A stretch of 64,000 bases of DNA from Methylosinus trichosporium OB3b (GCF_002752655.1 NZ_CP023737.1:3744001-3808000), one strand, 5' to 3'; positions 50,050 through 58,976 are shown, counted from the first letter of the stretch. Notes: a model not told the origin generated them from the sequence alone. Numbers and translations: made by a program.

Positions 50050-50460
50050 ATGCGGATAATATTCCTATTCTCTTCCCCGCTTCCGCCGCATGGGGCGCCA
50101 TCCGAAGGGTCGGGCGGCGTCGGCGGGGCGCGGTTCGCGGGGACGGGAGGCGACCCTCTCTCGAAACCTCGCGACGCCACGTCGCCGGCGCTGGTCTTCC
50201 TTCGTGCGGAAGCCTTTGAAAAAAGGCGCGGACCAGGCCGAATATCCGAGGGTGGCGCGGGGACCTACGACCCGAAAGGGGGAGGCTCCCTGGCCCCGGA
50301 GGCGGCGAACAGCAGAAAAGGCGACCGTGGTCCGGAACGCTTCGGCTCCGATCCACCACCTCTCCTTCCGCGGCCCGCAACGGCGCCGCGGCGTTCCGGA
50401 CCCCCATCGCCCGCGCCGAAATCCGGCGGCGGGACGCGCCCGCACGCCTCGCTGTGACGG
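50050..50460. other. GC-rich stretch without a convincing gene
   Basis: Frames over 125 codons are open on both strands here, but their translations are Arg/Pro/Gly-rich and of low complexity, and none has a clear ribosome binding site or known domain. I treat them as chance frames in GC-rich DNA. The segment with CCGAAAGGGGGAGGCTCCC and a long GGTCCGGAAC...GTTCCGGACC complementarity (50331-50403) could fold strongly, so a structured RNA is possible but unproven. Confidence 0.4.
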
Positions 50461-50467
50461 AAGGCCC

Positions 50468-50580
50468 CCAGGGGAATCGGGTGAAGGATAAGATCCCCAA
50501 CCCTCGTCCTGAGGAGCCGCCGCTTCGCGGGCTTCTCAGGACGAGGGTCAGGGAATAGTCCTTCGCCTGATTGCTCCTGG
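50468..50580. repeat. Palindromic intergenic repeat (CGTCCTGAGGAG family)
   Basis: The two ends, from CCAGGGGAATCGGG and to GCCTGATTGCTCCTGG, are imperfect inverted repeats. Inside, CCCTCGTCCTGAG pairs with CTCAGGACGAGGG. It is a single-module version of the elements at 19091-19263 and 20468-20600. It ends about 87 bp before the five-gene operon. Confidence 0.7.
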
Positions 50581-50666
50581 AAGGCCGCGCCTCGGGTTTG
50601 CGCGCGGCGCATTAGCGGCTATCTTGCTGCCCGCTTTTGTCGTTTCTCGAGTGGTGACCCTGTCGC

Positions 50667-52688
50667 ATGTGGCGAGATCGGCTAGACGCTTTCTGGGACG
50701 GTCGCAGAGGCTTCGCCATCGCATTTTTCGAGGAGGCGGGCGCCCCGAGCCTTCGCCCTGATCTCACGTTATTTTCCGCGCGCGACGCGGCGCTTTCCGG
50801 GGCCGCGCTCGTCGATGTTCTCGACGCGCCGCGGCTGCGTTGCGGCTATTGCGTCGTCGAGCTGCCGTCCGAGCACGCCTTTGTGAGCCTGCGCGCCGCC
50901 GACGGCGCCGAGCTGCGCTTCGCGCTCGGCGATTTCGACGCCGAGCACGCCGGCGGCGAATCCCGGCTCTTGCTCGTCGAGGCGGGGGAAGGCGAGGGGC
51001 CGCCGGCCTTTCGCGCCGTCTCGCTGGCGGCGCGCGGCGACGCGGAGCGCGCGGCGCGCGACCAGATCGCCCGCAGCGGCGGCCGCCTCGTCTGGGCCGT
51101 CCGCCAGAACCGCCGCGTCGAGCGGCGCGACGGCGCCGCCGCGCTGATGCGGCTTGCCGCCGCCGAGCGTATTTTCCCCGCCCAGCAGAGCCGCATCGCC
51201 GTCGAGGCCATCGACGCGCCGCCGGCGCGCGGGCCGACGACGCTGATGGCGCCTTTCGCCATCATGGAGAATTGGCTGCGCGAGAATGGCGCGCCCTGTC
51301 CGACCCTGCGCCTGCGCATCCCCAACGCCGTGCGTGGCGATCTCTTGTTCGCGCGCGCCGTGGTCGTGCTGGCGCTGCATCAGCGGCGGCGTTTCCGCGA
51401 TTGGCTGCGCGAGCAGCGCGCCGCCGGCGAGCCGACCGCCGATCCGCTGACGCTCGCCGACATTCGCCGCGCCATCGGCGCGCCGGGCGAGCGCTTCGAG
51501 GCGGTGGAGGCGAGCGATGCGATCATCGTGCATCGCCTCGCCGATGTGCTCGCCGCCCCCGATGGCGCCGTCTTCGACGGGCTGTCGGCGACGCGGGTCG
51601 CGGAAGGGGCGGAGAGCGGGCTCGTCGTCGATCTGCATTTTTTCGGCGCCGCGCTCGGCGACGACATCGGCCTCGTCTGCACCTGCGCCGACGCCGGCGA
51701 TTTCGGCGTCATCCCCGATGATCCGGGCGGCGCGCCCTATGCGCGGCTGTTTCGCCTCGACAGCGACGGGGCGATTGCGCGCCGCATCGCCGACGGCGAC
51801 CGGCTGCTCGATGAAATTTTGCGCCGCGCCGTCGACGCGGAGCGTGACGCCGAGGGCGGCGCCGGCCGCGGCGATGAGCGCGCCGCGAGCGCGCAGGGTC
51901 GGCGTGAACGCCTGCTCGCGGGCTTCAACGCGGCGCTGGCGCTCTGCGGCTATGGCGGACGTTTTTCCGCGGCGCGTCTGTGGGACCTCGTCGATCCGCT
52001 GACCATGGCGGCTTTCGTCGCGCTCGCCGAGGATGCGGGGCCGGACGGGCGCGCGGCCATCGCCCGGCTCGGCGGCTATGACGCCTATCGCGCCGATCCC
52101 GTGCTGATGGAGGCCTCGGCGCGTCGCGCCGAGCTGACGCGCGGCGCGACCGAGGCGCGCTATCGCGATTATTGCGGTCCGGCGCGGCCGCTGCTGCAGC
52201 GATTTCTGGGGCTCTGCAATGCGAAGGGGCTCGCCGCCGCCGACATCGATCCGGCCGCGCAGCTGCGCCTCTGGGCGCTGCTTGGGGAGCCCGTGCTGGC
52301 CCAGCCGCTGATCGCCGCTCGGATCGAGCTCGTCGACGCCAAGGAGCCGGCGCGGCTCGCGGCGACGGCGCGGCTCCTCGTCGACGAGGCCATCGTCGAG
52401 CGCGCGGCGATCTATTGCGACGATCTGCAATTGGAGGGCGAGGCGCGCGCGCTGCGCGACTATCTCGAGCGCCGCCGCGCCGGCCGCTGGACGCGCATCG
52501 ACGACGCCGCGCGTCTCGCGGTGATGGTGGACGAGGCCAACGCCTATTGGCGCCGCCCACAGGCCGCGCGCGCGGCGCCGGTCGCCGAAACGCGCGCGCC
52601 GGCGCCGGCGGCGGCGCGGCCGGAGGGGCTGCTGGCGACGATGCGAAGCTTGCTGAAACGGGGCGGCGGGAAGGGATCGCGCCCATGA
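50667..52688 (+). CDS. Large uncharacterised protein, first gene of P-loop operon
   Basis: A 673-residue soluble protein, Ala/Arg-rich, with no signal peptide, membrane segment or motif that I recognise. Sequence such as LRIPNAVRGDLLFARAVVVLALHQRRRFRDWL and RYRDYCGPARPLLQRFLGLCNAKGL suggests an ordered helical protein, and codon use is that of a real gene. Its stop overlaps the start of the GTPase-like gene (ATGA). Large companion proteins next to such GTPases occur in proposed NTPase-based conflict systems (GTPase-associated protein class), but I cannot show homology. Probably a structural or regulatory partner. Confidence 0.7.
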   Translation: MWRDRLDAFWDGRRGFAIAFFEEAGAPSLRPDLTLFSARDAALSGAALVDVLDAPRLRCGYCVVELPSEHAFVSLRAADGAELRFALGDFDAEHAGGESRLLLVEAGEGEGPPAFRAVSLAARGDAERAARDQIARSGGRLVWAVRQNRRVERRDGAAALMRLAAAERIFPAQQSRIAVEAIDAPPARGPTTLMAPFAIMENWLRENGAPCPTLRLRIPNAVRGDLLFARAVVVLALHQRRRFRDWLREQRAAGEPTADPLTLADIRRAIGAPGERFEAVEASDAIIVHRLADVLAAPDGAVFDGLSATRVAEGAESGLVVDLHFFGAALGDDIGLVCTCADAGDFGVIPDDPGGAPYARLFRLDSDGAIARRIADGDRLLDEILRRAVDAERDAEGGAGRGDERAASAQGRRERLLAGFNAALALCGYGGRFSAARLWDLVDPLTMAAFVALAEDAGPDGRAAIARLGGYDAYRADPVLMEASARRAELTRGATEARYRDYCGPARPLLQRFLGLCNAKGLAAADIDPAAQLRLWALLGEPVLAQPLIAARIELVDAKEPARLAATARLLVDEAIVERAAIYCDDLQLEGEARALRDYLERRRAGRWTRIDDAARLAVMVDEANAYWRRPQAARAAPVAETRAPAPAAARPEGLLATMRSLLKRGGGKGSRP

Positions 52689-53650
52689 CGCCGGAAACGC
52701 TGACCATCTGCCTCGTCGGGCCGCGCGGAAGCGGCAAATCCTCACTGCTGGCGACGGCGACCGACTGCATCGTGCAGAACGCGCATGGCTATCCGGCCGA
52801 GCTGCGGCCGACGTTGCAGTCGATCTCGCGCGCCGCCTTTCACGGCTTCGACTCCTCGGCCAAGCTCGACATTCTCGACGCCCAGACCGATGATTATCAG
52901 AGATTGCGCCGCGATTTCGCCGCCGGCGGCGCGCCGACGGAGCCCTCGCGCCTCGGCGAATATTTCTTTCGCCTGACTCTGAACGGCGAAGCGCCCCCGG
53001 CTCGACGCGACAAGGCGCCGATCCTGCTGCGCGTCATCGACGCCGCCGGCGCCGTGGCCGTTCCCGAGGATAGCGCCGAGGCGCCGCCGGATCTGCGGGA
53101 GGATTTCGCCAACAAGCTGCAGAGCGCCGAGGCGATCGTGCTGGCGCTGCCGCTCACGCGCTTCGAGGACGGCGCCTCGGTCGCCAATCTGGCGCGGCTC
53201 CTCGAGCGTCTCGCGCTTTCGCCCGACAATCGATTGAAGCGGATCGTCGTCGCCTTCACGCAATATGAGCGCTTGTTCGTGCAGCTCGGGCCGAGCGCCT
53301 TCACTTACGCCTGCGATCCCGCCGTCGCTCTACATGTGCTGAGGCGATCGCTGCAGGCGGCGCGCTGGAGCGATGCGCTGCGCGCGCTCGAGCGGCGCGT
53401 CGCGGTGCGTTTCATCGCGCTCTCGGCCTTCGGCTTCGTGAAGACCTTTCAAAATCCCAATATCGATCCGCATGGCGAGGGCGAGCGGCGCTTTCGTCGC
53501 AAGGGGATCGCCGGCCCGCGCGCCTTCACGGAATTCTGGCGGCCCTTTCTCACCGCCGATCCGCTGCTCTACGCCGCGCTCGATCTCGACAATGCGTTTC
53601 TGTTCGACTTCGCTGCGATCGACGGCGCGCCAATCTCTGAAAGGTCGTGA
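52685..53650 (+). CDS. GTPase-like P-loop protein
   Basis: A 321-residue P-loop NTPase. Walker A GPRGSGKS is at residues 12-19. VIDAAGAV looks like a G3 (DxxG) motif after an inserted segment. Where a GTPase has NKxD, this protein reads VVAFTQYERLF, so guanine specificity is doubtful. It may be a TRAFAC-type or double-GTPase family relative, stated with low certainty. It is coupled by a 4-base overlap to the large protein before it and lies 2 bases before the DUF815 ATPase, so the three probably form one complex or pathway. Confidence 0.75.
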   Translation: MTPETLTICLVGPRGSGKSSLLATATDCIVQNAHGYPAELRPTLQSISRAAFHGFDSSAKLDILDAQTDDYQRLRRDFAAGGAPTEPSRLGEYFFRLTLNGEAPPARRDKAPILLRVIDAAGAVAVPEDSAEAPPDLREDFANKLQSAEAIVLALPLTRFEDGASVANLARLLERLALSPDNRLKRIVVAFTQYERLFVQLGPSAFTYACDPAVALHVLRRSLQAARWSDALRALERRVAVRFIALSAFGFVKTFQNPNIDPHGEGERRFRRKGIAGPRAFTEFWRPFLTADPLLYAALDLDNAFLFDFAAIDGAPISERS

Positions 53651-53652
53651 GA

Positions 53653-54534
53653 ATGCCAGAAGCCGACGCCCTCGCTCTGCTCGCCCGCATCGCCGCGGCG
53701 CTGGAGCGGCTCGCGCCGCCGCCGCCCGCCGCGCCGGATTTTTCCGCGGCCGAGGCGTTCATCTGGCGCGCCGCGCGCGCCGAGCTGACGCCGGTCGTCC
53801 AAATCAATCGCGTCGAGCTGTCGCTGCTCGAAGGCGTCGCCCGCCAGCGCGAGCTGCTGCTCGACAACACGCGCCGCTTCGCCCGCGGCCTGCCCGCGAA
53901 CAACGCGCTGCTGTGGGGCGCGCGCGGCATGGGCAAGTCCTCGCTGGTCAAATCGGTCCACGCCGAGGTCGCGCACGATCCCGCGAGCCGGCTGCAGCTG
54001 AAGCTCGTGGAGATTCATCGCGAGGATATCGAGAGCCTGCCCAGCCTCCTCGGCGCCTTGCGCGACGCGCCCTTCGCCTTTCTGCTGTTTTGCGACGATC
54101 TTTCCTTCGACGCGGCCGAAACCAGCTATAAATCCTTGAAGTCGGCGCTCGAGGGCGGCGTCGAGGGGCGCCCGCGCAATGTGCTGTTCTACGCCACCTC
54201 CAACCGCCGCCATCTGCTGCCGCGCGACATGATGGAGAACGAACGTTCCTCCGCCATTATTCCCGGCGAGGCGGTGGAAGAGAAAGTGTCGCTCTCCGAT
54301 CGTTTCGGCCTGTGGCTCGGCTTTCACAATTGCAGCCAAAAAGAATATCTCGACATGGTGCTCGGCTATGCGCGTCATCATAGGTTGGGCGCGACGCAGG
54401 AGACGATCGAGCGCGAGGCGCTCGAATGGTCGATCACCCGCGGCGCGCGCTCGGGCCGCGTGGCGTGGCAATATATTCAGGATCTGGCGGGGCGGCTCGG
54501 GAAGAGGCTGGACAAGCTCGGCGAGCAGCCATGA
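53653..54534 (+). CDS. DUF815-family AAA ATPase
   Basis: A 293-residue AAA-type ATPase that matches DUF815. Walker A GARGMGKSS is at residues 89-97, Walker B is FLLFCDDLSF, and sensor-1-like NVLFYATSNRRHLLPRDM follows. ATG 53653 has AAAGG upstream; GTG 53647 is possible. DUF815 proteins are conserved in alphaproteobacteria, typically near yajC as I recall, but here the gene is embedded in an operon of unknown function. The stop overlaps the methyltransferase start (ATGA). Confidence 0.88.
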   Translation: MPEADALALLARIAAALERLAPPPPAAPDFSAAEAFIWRAARAELTPVVQINRVELSLLEGVARQRELLLDNTRRFARGLPANNALLWGARGMGKSSLVKSVHAEVAHDPASRLQLKLVEIHREDIESLPSLLGALRDAPFAFLLFCDDLSFDAAETSYKSLKSALEGGVEGRPRNVLFYATSNRRHLLPRDMMENERSSAIIPGEAVEEKVSLSDRFGLWLGFHNCSQKEYLDMVLGYARHHRLGATQETIEREALEWSITRGARSGRVAWQYIQDLAGRLGKRLDKLGEQP

Positions 54535-55244
54535 CCGACGCGCCCTTCGATCCCTCGGAGCATTTCGATGAAAGCCTCGTGGCGCGATACGACCGCAGGA
54601 TTCGCCGATTTTGCCCGAGCTATGACGCGCTGCATCGAATGATCGCGCCATGGCTGCGGAATGTGCCGGAGGATGCGACGTTCCTGTCCGTCGGCTGCGG
54701 CGCGGGCGCCGAGATGATCACGCTCGGGAGTGAGTTTTCGTCTTGGCGCTTCGTCGGCGTCGATGTTTCGGCCGATATGCTGGCGGTCTGCGAGCGCAAG
54801 CTCGCCGAGGCCGGGCTCACGAGCCGAGCGCAATTGTTCGAGGGGCGACTGCAGGATTACGCGGCGCCGGCGCCATTCGACGCCGCCTCGTCCATCTTCG
54901 TCGCTCATTTCATCAAGAGCCGAGACGAGAAGCTCTCCTATCTCCGCGCCGTCGCGAACAGGCTGAAGCCCAATGGAATATTTGTCCTCGCCGATTTGTT
55001 CGGCGACAAGAGCGCTCCGGAGTTCGAGCGATTGTCGGAGGCGTGGCGTCGATCCTATGCGTCGAACGACGTCGGCATGGCTGAGCTCGCCAGGGACCGC
55101 GCGCATATCGAGAGGGATGTCGATTTTCTTCCCGAGGCCGAGCTCGTCGCGCTGCTGAGCGAGGCGGGGTTCGAATCCGTGACCCGCTTCTACCAGACGT
55201 TCTTGTTCGGCGGCTGGATCGCCACGAACCGACGGCGAGGCTGA
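54531..55244 (+). CDS. Class I SAM-dependent methyltransferase
   Basis: A 237-residue methyltransferase with motif I FLSVGCGAGAEM (about residues 51-62), an acidic VDVS at the end of strand 2, and the post-motif region ASSIFVAHFIKS. The substrate is unknown; small-molecule and protein acceptors are both possible. It is translationally coupled to the DUF815 ATPase gene (4-base overlap), which ties it to the P-loop operon. Confidence 0.85.
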   Translation: MTDAPFDPSEHFDESLVARYDRRIRRFCPSYDALHRMIAPWLRNVPEDATFLSVGCGAGAEMITLGSEFSSWRFVGVDVSADMLAVCERKLAEAGLTSRAQLFEGRLQDYAAPAPFDAASSIFVAHFIKSRDEKLSYLRAVANRLKPNGIFVLADLFGDKSAPEFERLSEAWRRSYASNDVGMAELARDRAHIERDVDFLPEAELVALLSEAGFESVTRFYQTFLFGGWIATNRRRG

Positions 55245-55250
55245 GGAGAG

Positions 55251-55532
55251 ATGATCGCGCAGAGGCGCACGACCTATCTGCCCCGCGTGGCGGCCGCCGA
55301 TCACGACGCGCTCGCGCGCCTCGTCGATAATTATCCGGCCGACAGCCATGAGAAATGGCAGTTTCTCCAAGCCAAGGAAATCGCCAATTGGGAGCGTAGC
55401 GGATGGACGGTCGTGCTGGTCGACGTCGGCGCCGACGACTTCGTCCGTTATTGCCGGGAAACGGGCGCGAGCCCGAGCTTTCACACGTTCAGGGGCATAG
55501 CCTCGGCCAAGGCCATCGGGAAGTTCACATGA
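55251..55532 (+). CDS. Small hypothetical protein, last gene of P-loop operon
   Basis: A 93-residue soluble protein that starts 7 bases after the methyltransferase stop with GAGGAGAG upstream. WERSGWTVVLVDVGADDFVRYC resembles an ordered alpha/beta fold. I recognise no family. The tight spacing indicates it belongs to the same transcript. The kinase gene at 55535 converges on it. Confidence 0.65.
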   Translation: MIAQRRTTYLPRVAAADHDALARLVDNYPADSHEKWQFLQAKEIANWERSGWTVVLVDVGADDFVRYCRETGASPSFHTFRGIASAKAIGKFT

Positions 55533-55534
55533 CG

Positions 55535-56611
55535 TTACCGCGGGAATTGCGCGCGGGCTTCACAGCACGGCAGCACGATGAAGAAGGTCGCGCCGACGCC
55601 CGGCTGAGCCTCGACCGAAATGCGCCAACCATGACGATCGGCGATCGCCTTGCACATTGCGAGGCCGACGCCGGAGCCCGGATAATCGACCTTGCTGTGC
55701 AGCTGCTTCAACGGCTCGAAAACCCGCTGCGCATATTGCGCCTCGAAGCCGATGCCGTCGTCGGCGATGGCGAGGCAGAGCTGTGTCTCGTCACGAAAGC
55801 CGCGGATGGCGATGCTCACGGGGCGGCCGGGTTTGCGGTATTTCACCGCATTGGACAAAATATTGCGAACGAGGCGCTGGAACTGCATGGCGTCGGCGCT
55901 GATCGAGACGCGCGGCAGATCCACCTCGAGACGCGCCTGCGCCATAGCGAGCGAAGGCCCGAGCGCCGCGAGCGAAGCGTCGATCGCCGCCCGCAGATCG
56001 AGCGCGGCGAGCTCCAGCTCGTCATTGACGATGCGGGAGAAGGACAGGAGATCCTCCACCAGCGCGCGGGCGCGCAGCGCCGAAAAGCGCATCACCTCAT
56101 TCGCATGCACAATCTCCTCCCGCACGCCGCGGGTGATCGCCTTTTGCATGAGGTCGGCGAAAACGGCGATCTTGCGCAGCGGCTCCTGCAGATCCTGCGA
56201 GGCGACGAAAGCGAAGCGCGCCAGGCGCTCATTGGCTTCCTCGAGCCCCGCAGCGCGCTCGACGAGCGAAGCCGTGTCCTTGCGCCCACCGGCAAGACGG
56301 AAGAGGGTCGCCAGCATGTTCGCGCCGGGCTCGGGACCGAGCGGCGTCATACGCGCGAACACCGGAATGCGCGCGCCGTCGCGTCGCGCCCCGAAAACGC
56401 CGCTGCAGGGAGATGTGACGGGAGCGAAGTCGGGAAGAAGATCGCAAAGGCGCCGGCCGCAGAGATCTTGCGCCGGATATCGAAACAATCTCTGCGCCTC
56501 GGCGTTGGCGCGCAGAACCACGCCATCGCCGTCGATCAACATCAAGGCGGCGCTGGTCTCGTCGAAGACGAGACGACGCCAATCATCGGCCGCCGTCTGC
56601 GCGTCGGTCAT
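55535..56611 (-). CDS. Degenerate PAS histidine kinase lacking the phospho-acceptor His
   Basis: A 358-residue PAS kinase, paralogous to the intact kinase at 41328-42452. The HisKA segment reads FAFVASQDLQEPLRKI where the paralogue has FAYVASHDLQEPLRKI: the phospho-acceptor is Gln139 (codon CAG at 56195-56197). The HATPase_c domain appears intact, with N box NAVKYRKPG and G boxes DDGIGF and GSGVGLAMC. It therefore cannot autophosphorylate in the normal way and may act as a regulator of another kinase, as a phosphatase-type protein, or be decaying. Gene length and frame are intact, which argues against plain decay. Confidence 0.88.
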   Translation of the reverse strand: MTDAQTAADDWRRLVFDETSAALMLIDGDGVVLRANAEAQRLFRYPAQDLCGRRLCDLLPDFAPVTSPCSGVFGARRDGARIPVFARMTPLGPEPGANMLATLFRLAGGRKDTASLVERAAGLEEANERLARFAFVASQDLQEPLRKIAVFADLMQKAITRGVREEIVHANEVMRFSALRARALVEDLLSFSRIVNDELELAALDLRAAIDASLAALGPSLAMAQARLEVDLPRVSISADAMQFQRLVRNILSNAVKYRKPGRPVSIAIRGFRDETQLCLAIADDGIGFEAQYAQRVFEPLKQLHSKVDYPGSGVGLAMCKAIADRHGWRISVEAQPGVGATFFIVLPCCEARAQFPR

Positions 56612-57007
56612 CTGCTCTCCCGGTCGATTCCCGTCCGTCTCGGTTGCAGACGCTTCCGCGCCGCCCGAGTTTTTATAGTAGAGTCGAAGCTCTCTCGCGT
56701 CGGACGATCATCCCTGCTCCCATAGTGGCTGCTGTCGCCGCCGAGGTAAAGAACAAATATCATCGAGCTCGCCGAGATTTTCATACTGCAGACTGAGCGA
56801 TCAATCGTGGCAATTCGACTCGAATTCAACTTTAATTGTTCGTAATTCCGATCTCGCACCGTCGCCATCACATCGCATGGCGCCGAGCGTCGGCGACCAT
56901 TCGATCCGCGTAATCCCGAACTCGTCATCCGTGAGCTGGTCGATATCATTCGCACCCGCGACGCCGAAAGGCGATGACGCGACGGTCTCGATGACGGAGG
57001 AAGCGAG
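56612..57007. other. Intergenic stretch upstream of the exopolysaccharide locus
   Basis: These 396 bp separate the divergent degenerate kinase and the 57008 methyltransferase gene. The stretch is AT-richer than average around 56740-56840, where promoters for either direction could lie. I see no clear gene, terminator or operator. Confidence 0.5.
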
Positions 57008-57820
57008 TTGACGCCAACCGAGGATCTTCGACGTCTGCTCAGAGCCGCGAAGCATCGGCTGGTCATGAACAGCTCGCCCGTAATCGCGCGGTGGAAAGGC
57101 GAATGCCCGGTCTGTCGCCGCGAAACGACCTTCGAGGCGAGGCACGAATGGTTCCGCGACCATTTGATCTGCACGGCCTGCGAACGCGGCTCCATCCCAC
57201 GCGAACGCGCGCTGATGCAGGCGCTCGAGCAGATCGCGCCGAGCTGGCGTTCGTTGCAGCTGCACGAAAGCTCGCCCGGCGAGCAGGCGGCGTCGCGCGT
57301 GCTGCGACGCGATTGCAAGAACTACCTCGCCACGCAGTATTTTCCCGAGGTCGAGCCGGGGAGCTTCAAATTCGGCGTCCGTTGCGAAAATCTCGAAGCA
57401 CAGACACTCCCCGACGAATCCTTCGACGTCGTGATCACACAGGATGTCATGGAGCACGTGTTTCATCCCGATCGCGTCTATCAGGAGATCTATCGGACAT
57501 TGAGGCGCGGCGGCTTCTATATTCATACCGTGCCGATCTACAAGGGACTCGTCGCGACCGAAAGACGCGCCTCGCTCGCGCCGGATGGAAGCGTCATCCA
57601 TCATCTGGACCCGGAATATCATCAAAATCCCATCGATCCTTCTGGCTCGCTCGTGACGTTCCATTACGGCTACGATCTTCCCGACCTCATCGCCGAATGG
57701 ACGCCCTTCGATGTCGAGGTTCGCCGATTTCATCAGCGCAGCGTCGGCATCGTCGCAGAGTTCAGCGAGGTGGTGATTTGTCGAAAGCCGTTTCGCGCCG
57801 ACGTTTCCTACTCGACATGA
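57008..57820 (+). CDS. SAM-dependent methyltransferase with N-terminal zinc-finger-like motif
   Basis: A 270-residue protein starting at TTG 57008 with GGAGGA 6 bases upstream. The N-terminus has a CPVC...CTAC four-cysteine pattern, likely a zinc ribbon. The methyltransferase core includes FDVVITQDVMEHVFHPDRV and YRTLRRGGFYIHTVP. Such two-part methyltransferases are frequent in surface-polysaccharide clusters, where they modify sugars. The export and chain-length genes follow after a 421 bp gap. Confidence 0.78.
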   Translation: MTPTEDLRRLLRAAKHRLVMNSSPVIARWKGECPVCRRETTFEARHEWFRDHLICTACERGSIPRERALMQALEQIAPSWRSLQLHESSPGEQAASRVLRRDCKNYLATQYFPEVEPGSFKFGVRCENLEAQTLPDESFDVVITQDVMEHVFHPDRVYQEIYRTLRRGGFYIHTVPIYKGLVATERRASLAPDGSVIHHLDPEYHQNPIDPSGSLVTFHYGYDLPDLIAEWTPFDVEVRRFHQRSVGIVAEFSEVVICRKPFRADVSYST

Positions 57821-58241
57821 CGTTGACGCGCTGCATTCCGCATCGGCGCAGACGCCGCGTTCTGTCGTACTCGCCGACTCTCGGATTTTACCTAAATCGG
57901 ACCCTCTTGCTAACTCGTGCCGGAGAGTCGATGGTGCGGCGTCGGGCGCCGATCACGCCGTCCAATCGCGTGGTGGACGAAGCCGAGCGCGTTGCGGCGA
58001 CTGCGCCGATGGACAAGATGTCGATCGTCATCGACCTGCGCCTAATCGTCCACGATGGACGCCGCATCAACGCTGTTTACACGTCGCCGACGCGTCGACT
58101 TCGACCTGCTGCTCGACTCTCAAATGCGGCGCGACAATTCCTGCGCCCATGGTGACGAAAGGATAGGATTCGCTACGACGCGACAGGCGTGTTCCACAGT
58201 CGATTTCAAATTCGATCATTTCCCCGGAGAAGGACTCGATT
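57821..58241. other. Leader region of the export operon
   Basis: This 421 bp gap precedes the Wza-like gene. The frames that cross it are off-strand or off-frame extensions of neighbours without coding character. It probably contains the promoter of the export operon, but no site is clear enough to place. Confidence 0.5.
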
Positions 58242-58976
58242 ATGAGGCGGCGGCTTTTCACGCGGCGCATTTCCTTCGCATCGTCCGCGCTCCTTTGCGC
58301 ATTCGTCTCGGGTGGATGTGCGACGGGCGAATCGGGATTCGATCCGACGCCGACGCACTCCACCGGTTCGTCCTCGTTGCCCGAGCCCGACAGTCTGAAG
58401 GCGGATGCGGATTTTACGAGCGCTACATATCGTATCGCTGCGCAAGACGTTCTCGAGATCACCGTGTTTGGATTTCCGACATTGAGCCGAACCGTTCAGG
58501 TCGACGGCTCCGGCCGCGTTTCCTATCCTTTGATCGGCGTGGTGACGGCGGCGGGACGGACGTTGAACGAATTCGAGGCCGAGCTCGCGAAAAAGCTCGG
58601 CGACAGGTTTCTACGCTCGCCGCAAGTGTCGGTGCTGGTCAAAGAATCGGTCGGTCTTCGCGTGACCGTCGAGGGCGCCGCCCGGAGGCCGGGCGTCTAT
58701 CAGCTCAAAGGAAAGACCACGCTGCTGCAGGCGCTGGCGATGGCCGAAGGCATCAATGACGTCGGCGACTACACTGTGTCGCTGATGAGAGTTTCGGGCC
58801 AGCGGCGGATCACCGCAAAATATGACGTCTCCGCGATTCGCACGGGCCAAGCCGACGATCCGCTGGTCTATGGCGGCGACACAATCGTCATAGAGGAGTC
58901 CGCGGCGCGCACGGGGCTGCAAATGTTCAAGACCACGGTTCCGACCCTTTTGAATGTCGGAGCGAGGGCGTGGTGA
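58242..58976 (+). CDS. Polysaccharide export lipoprotein (Wza-like)
   Basis: A 244-residue outer-membrane polysaccharide exporter. The signal peptide ends in the lipobox VSGGC (Cys26). YRIAAQDVLEITVFGFPTLSRTVQVDGSGRVSYPLIG is the Poly_export domain opening, and a SLBB-like domain follows (VTVEGAARRPGVYQL). GGAGAAGG precedes the ATG. It is shorter than Wza, like the ExoF/GumB class. It works with the Wzc-like gene downstream. Confidence 0.92.
   Translation: MRRRLFTRRISFASSALLCAFVSGGCATGESGFDPTPTHSTGSSSLPEPDSLKADADFTSATYRIAAQDVLEITVFGFPTLSRTVQVDGSGRVSYPLIGVVTAAGRTLNEFEAELAKKLGDRFLRSPQVSVLVKESVGLRVTVEGAARRPGVYQLKGKTTLLQALAMAEGINDVGDYTVSLMRVSGQRRITAKYDVSAIRTGQADDPLVYGGDTIVIEESAARTGLQMFKTTVPTLLNVGARAW

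Noticed and set aside
50043..50062. TTGACA followed by TAATAT as a sigma-70 promoter near the MarR operator
   Set aside because: The spacing is only 8 bases, far from the ~17 needed, and no gene follows within 600 bp on that strand.
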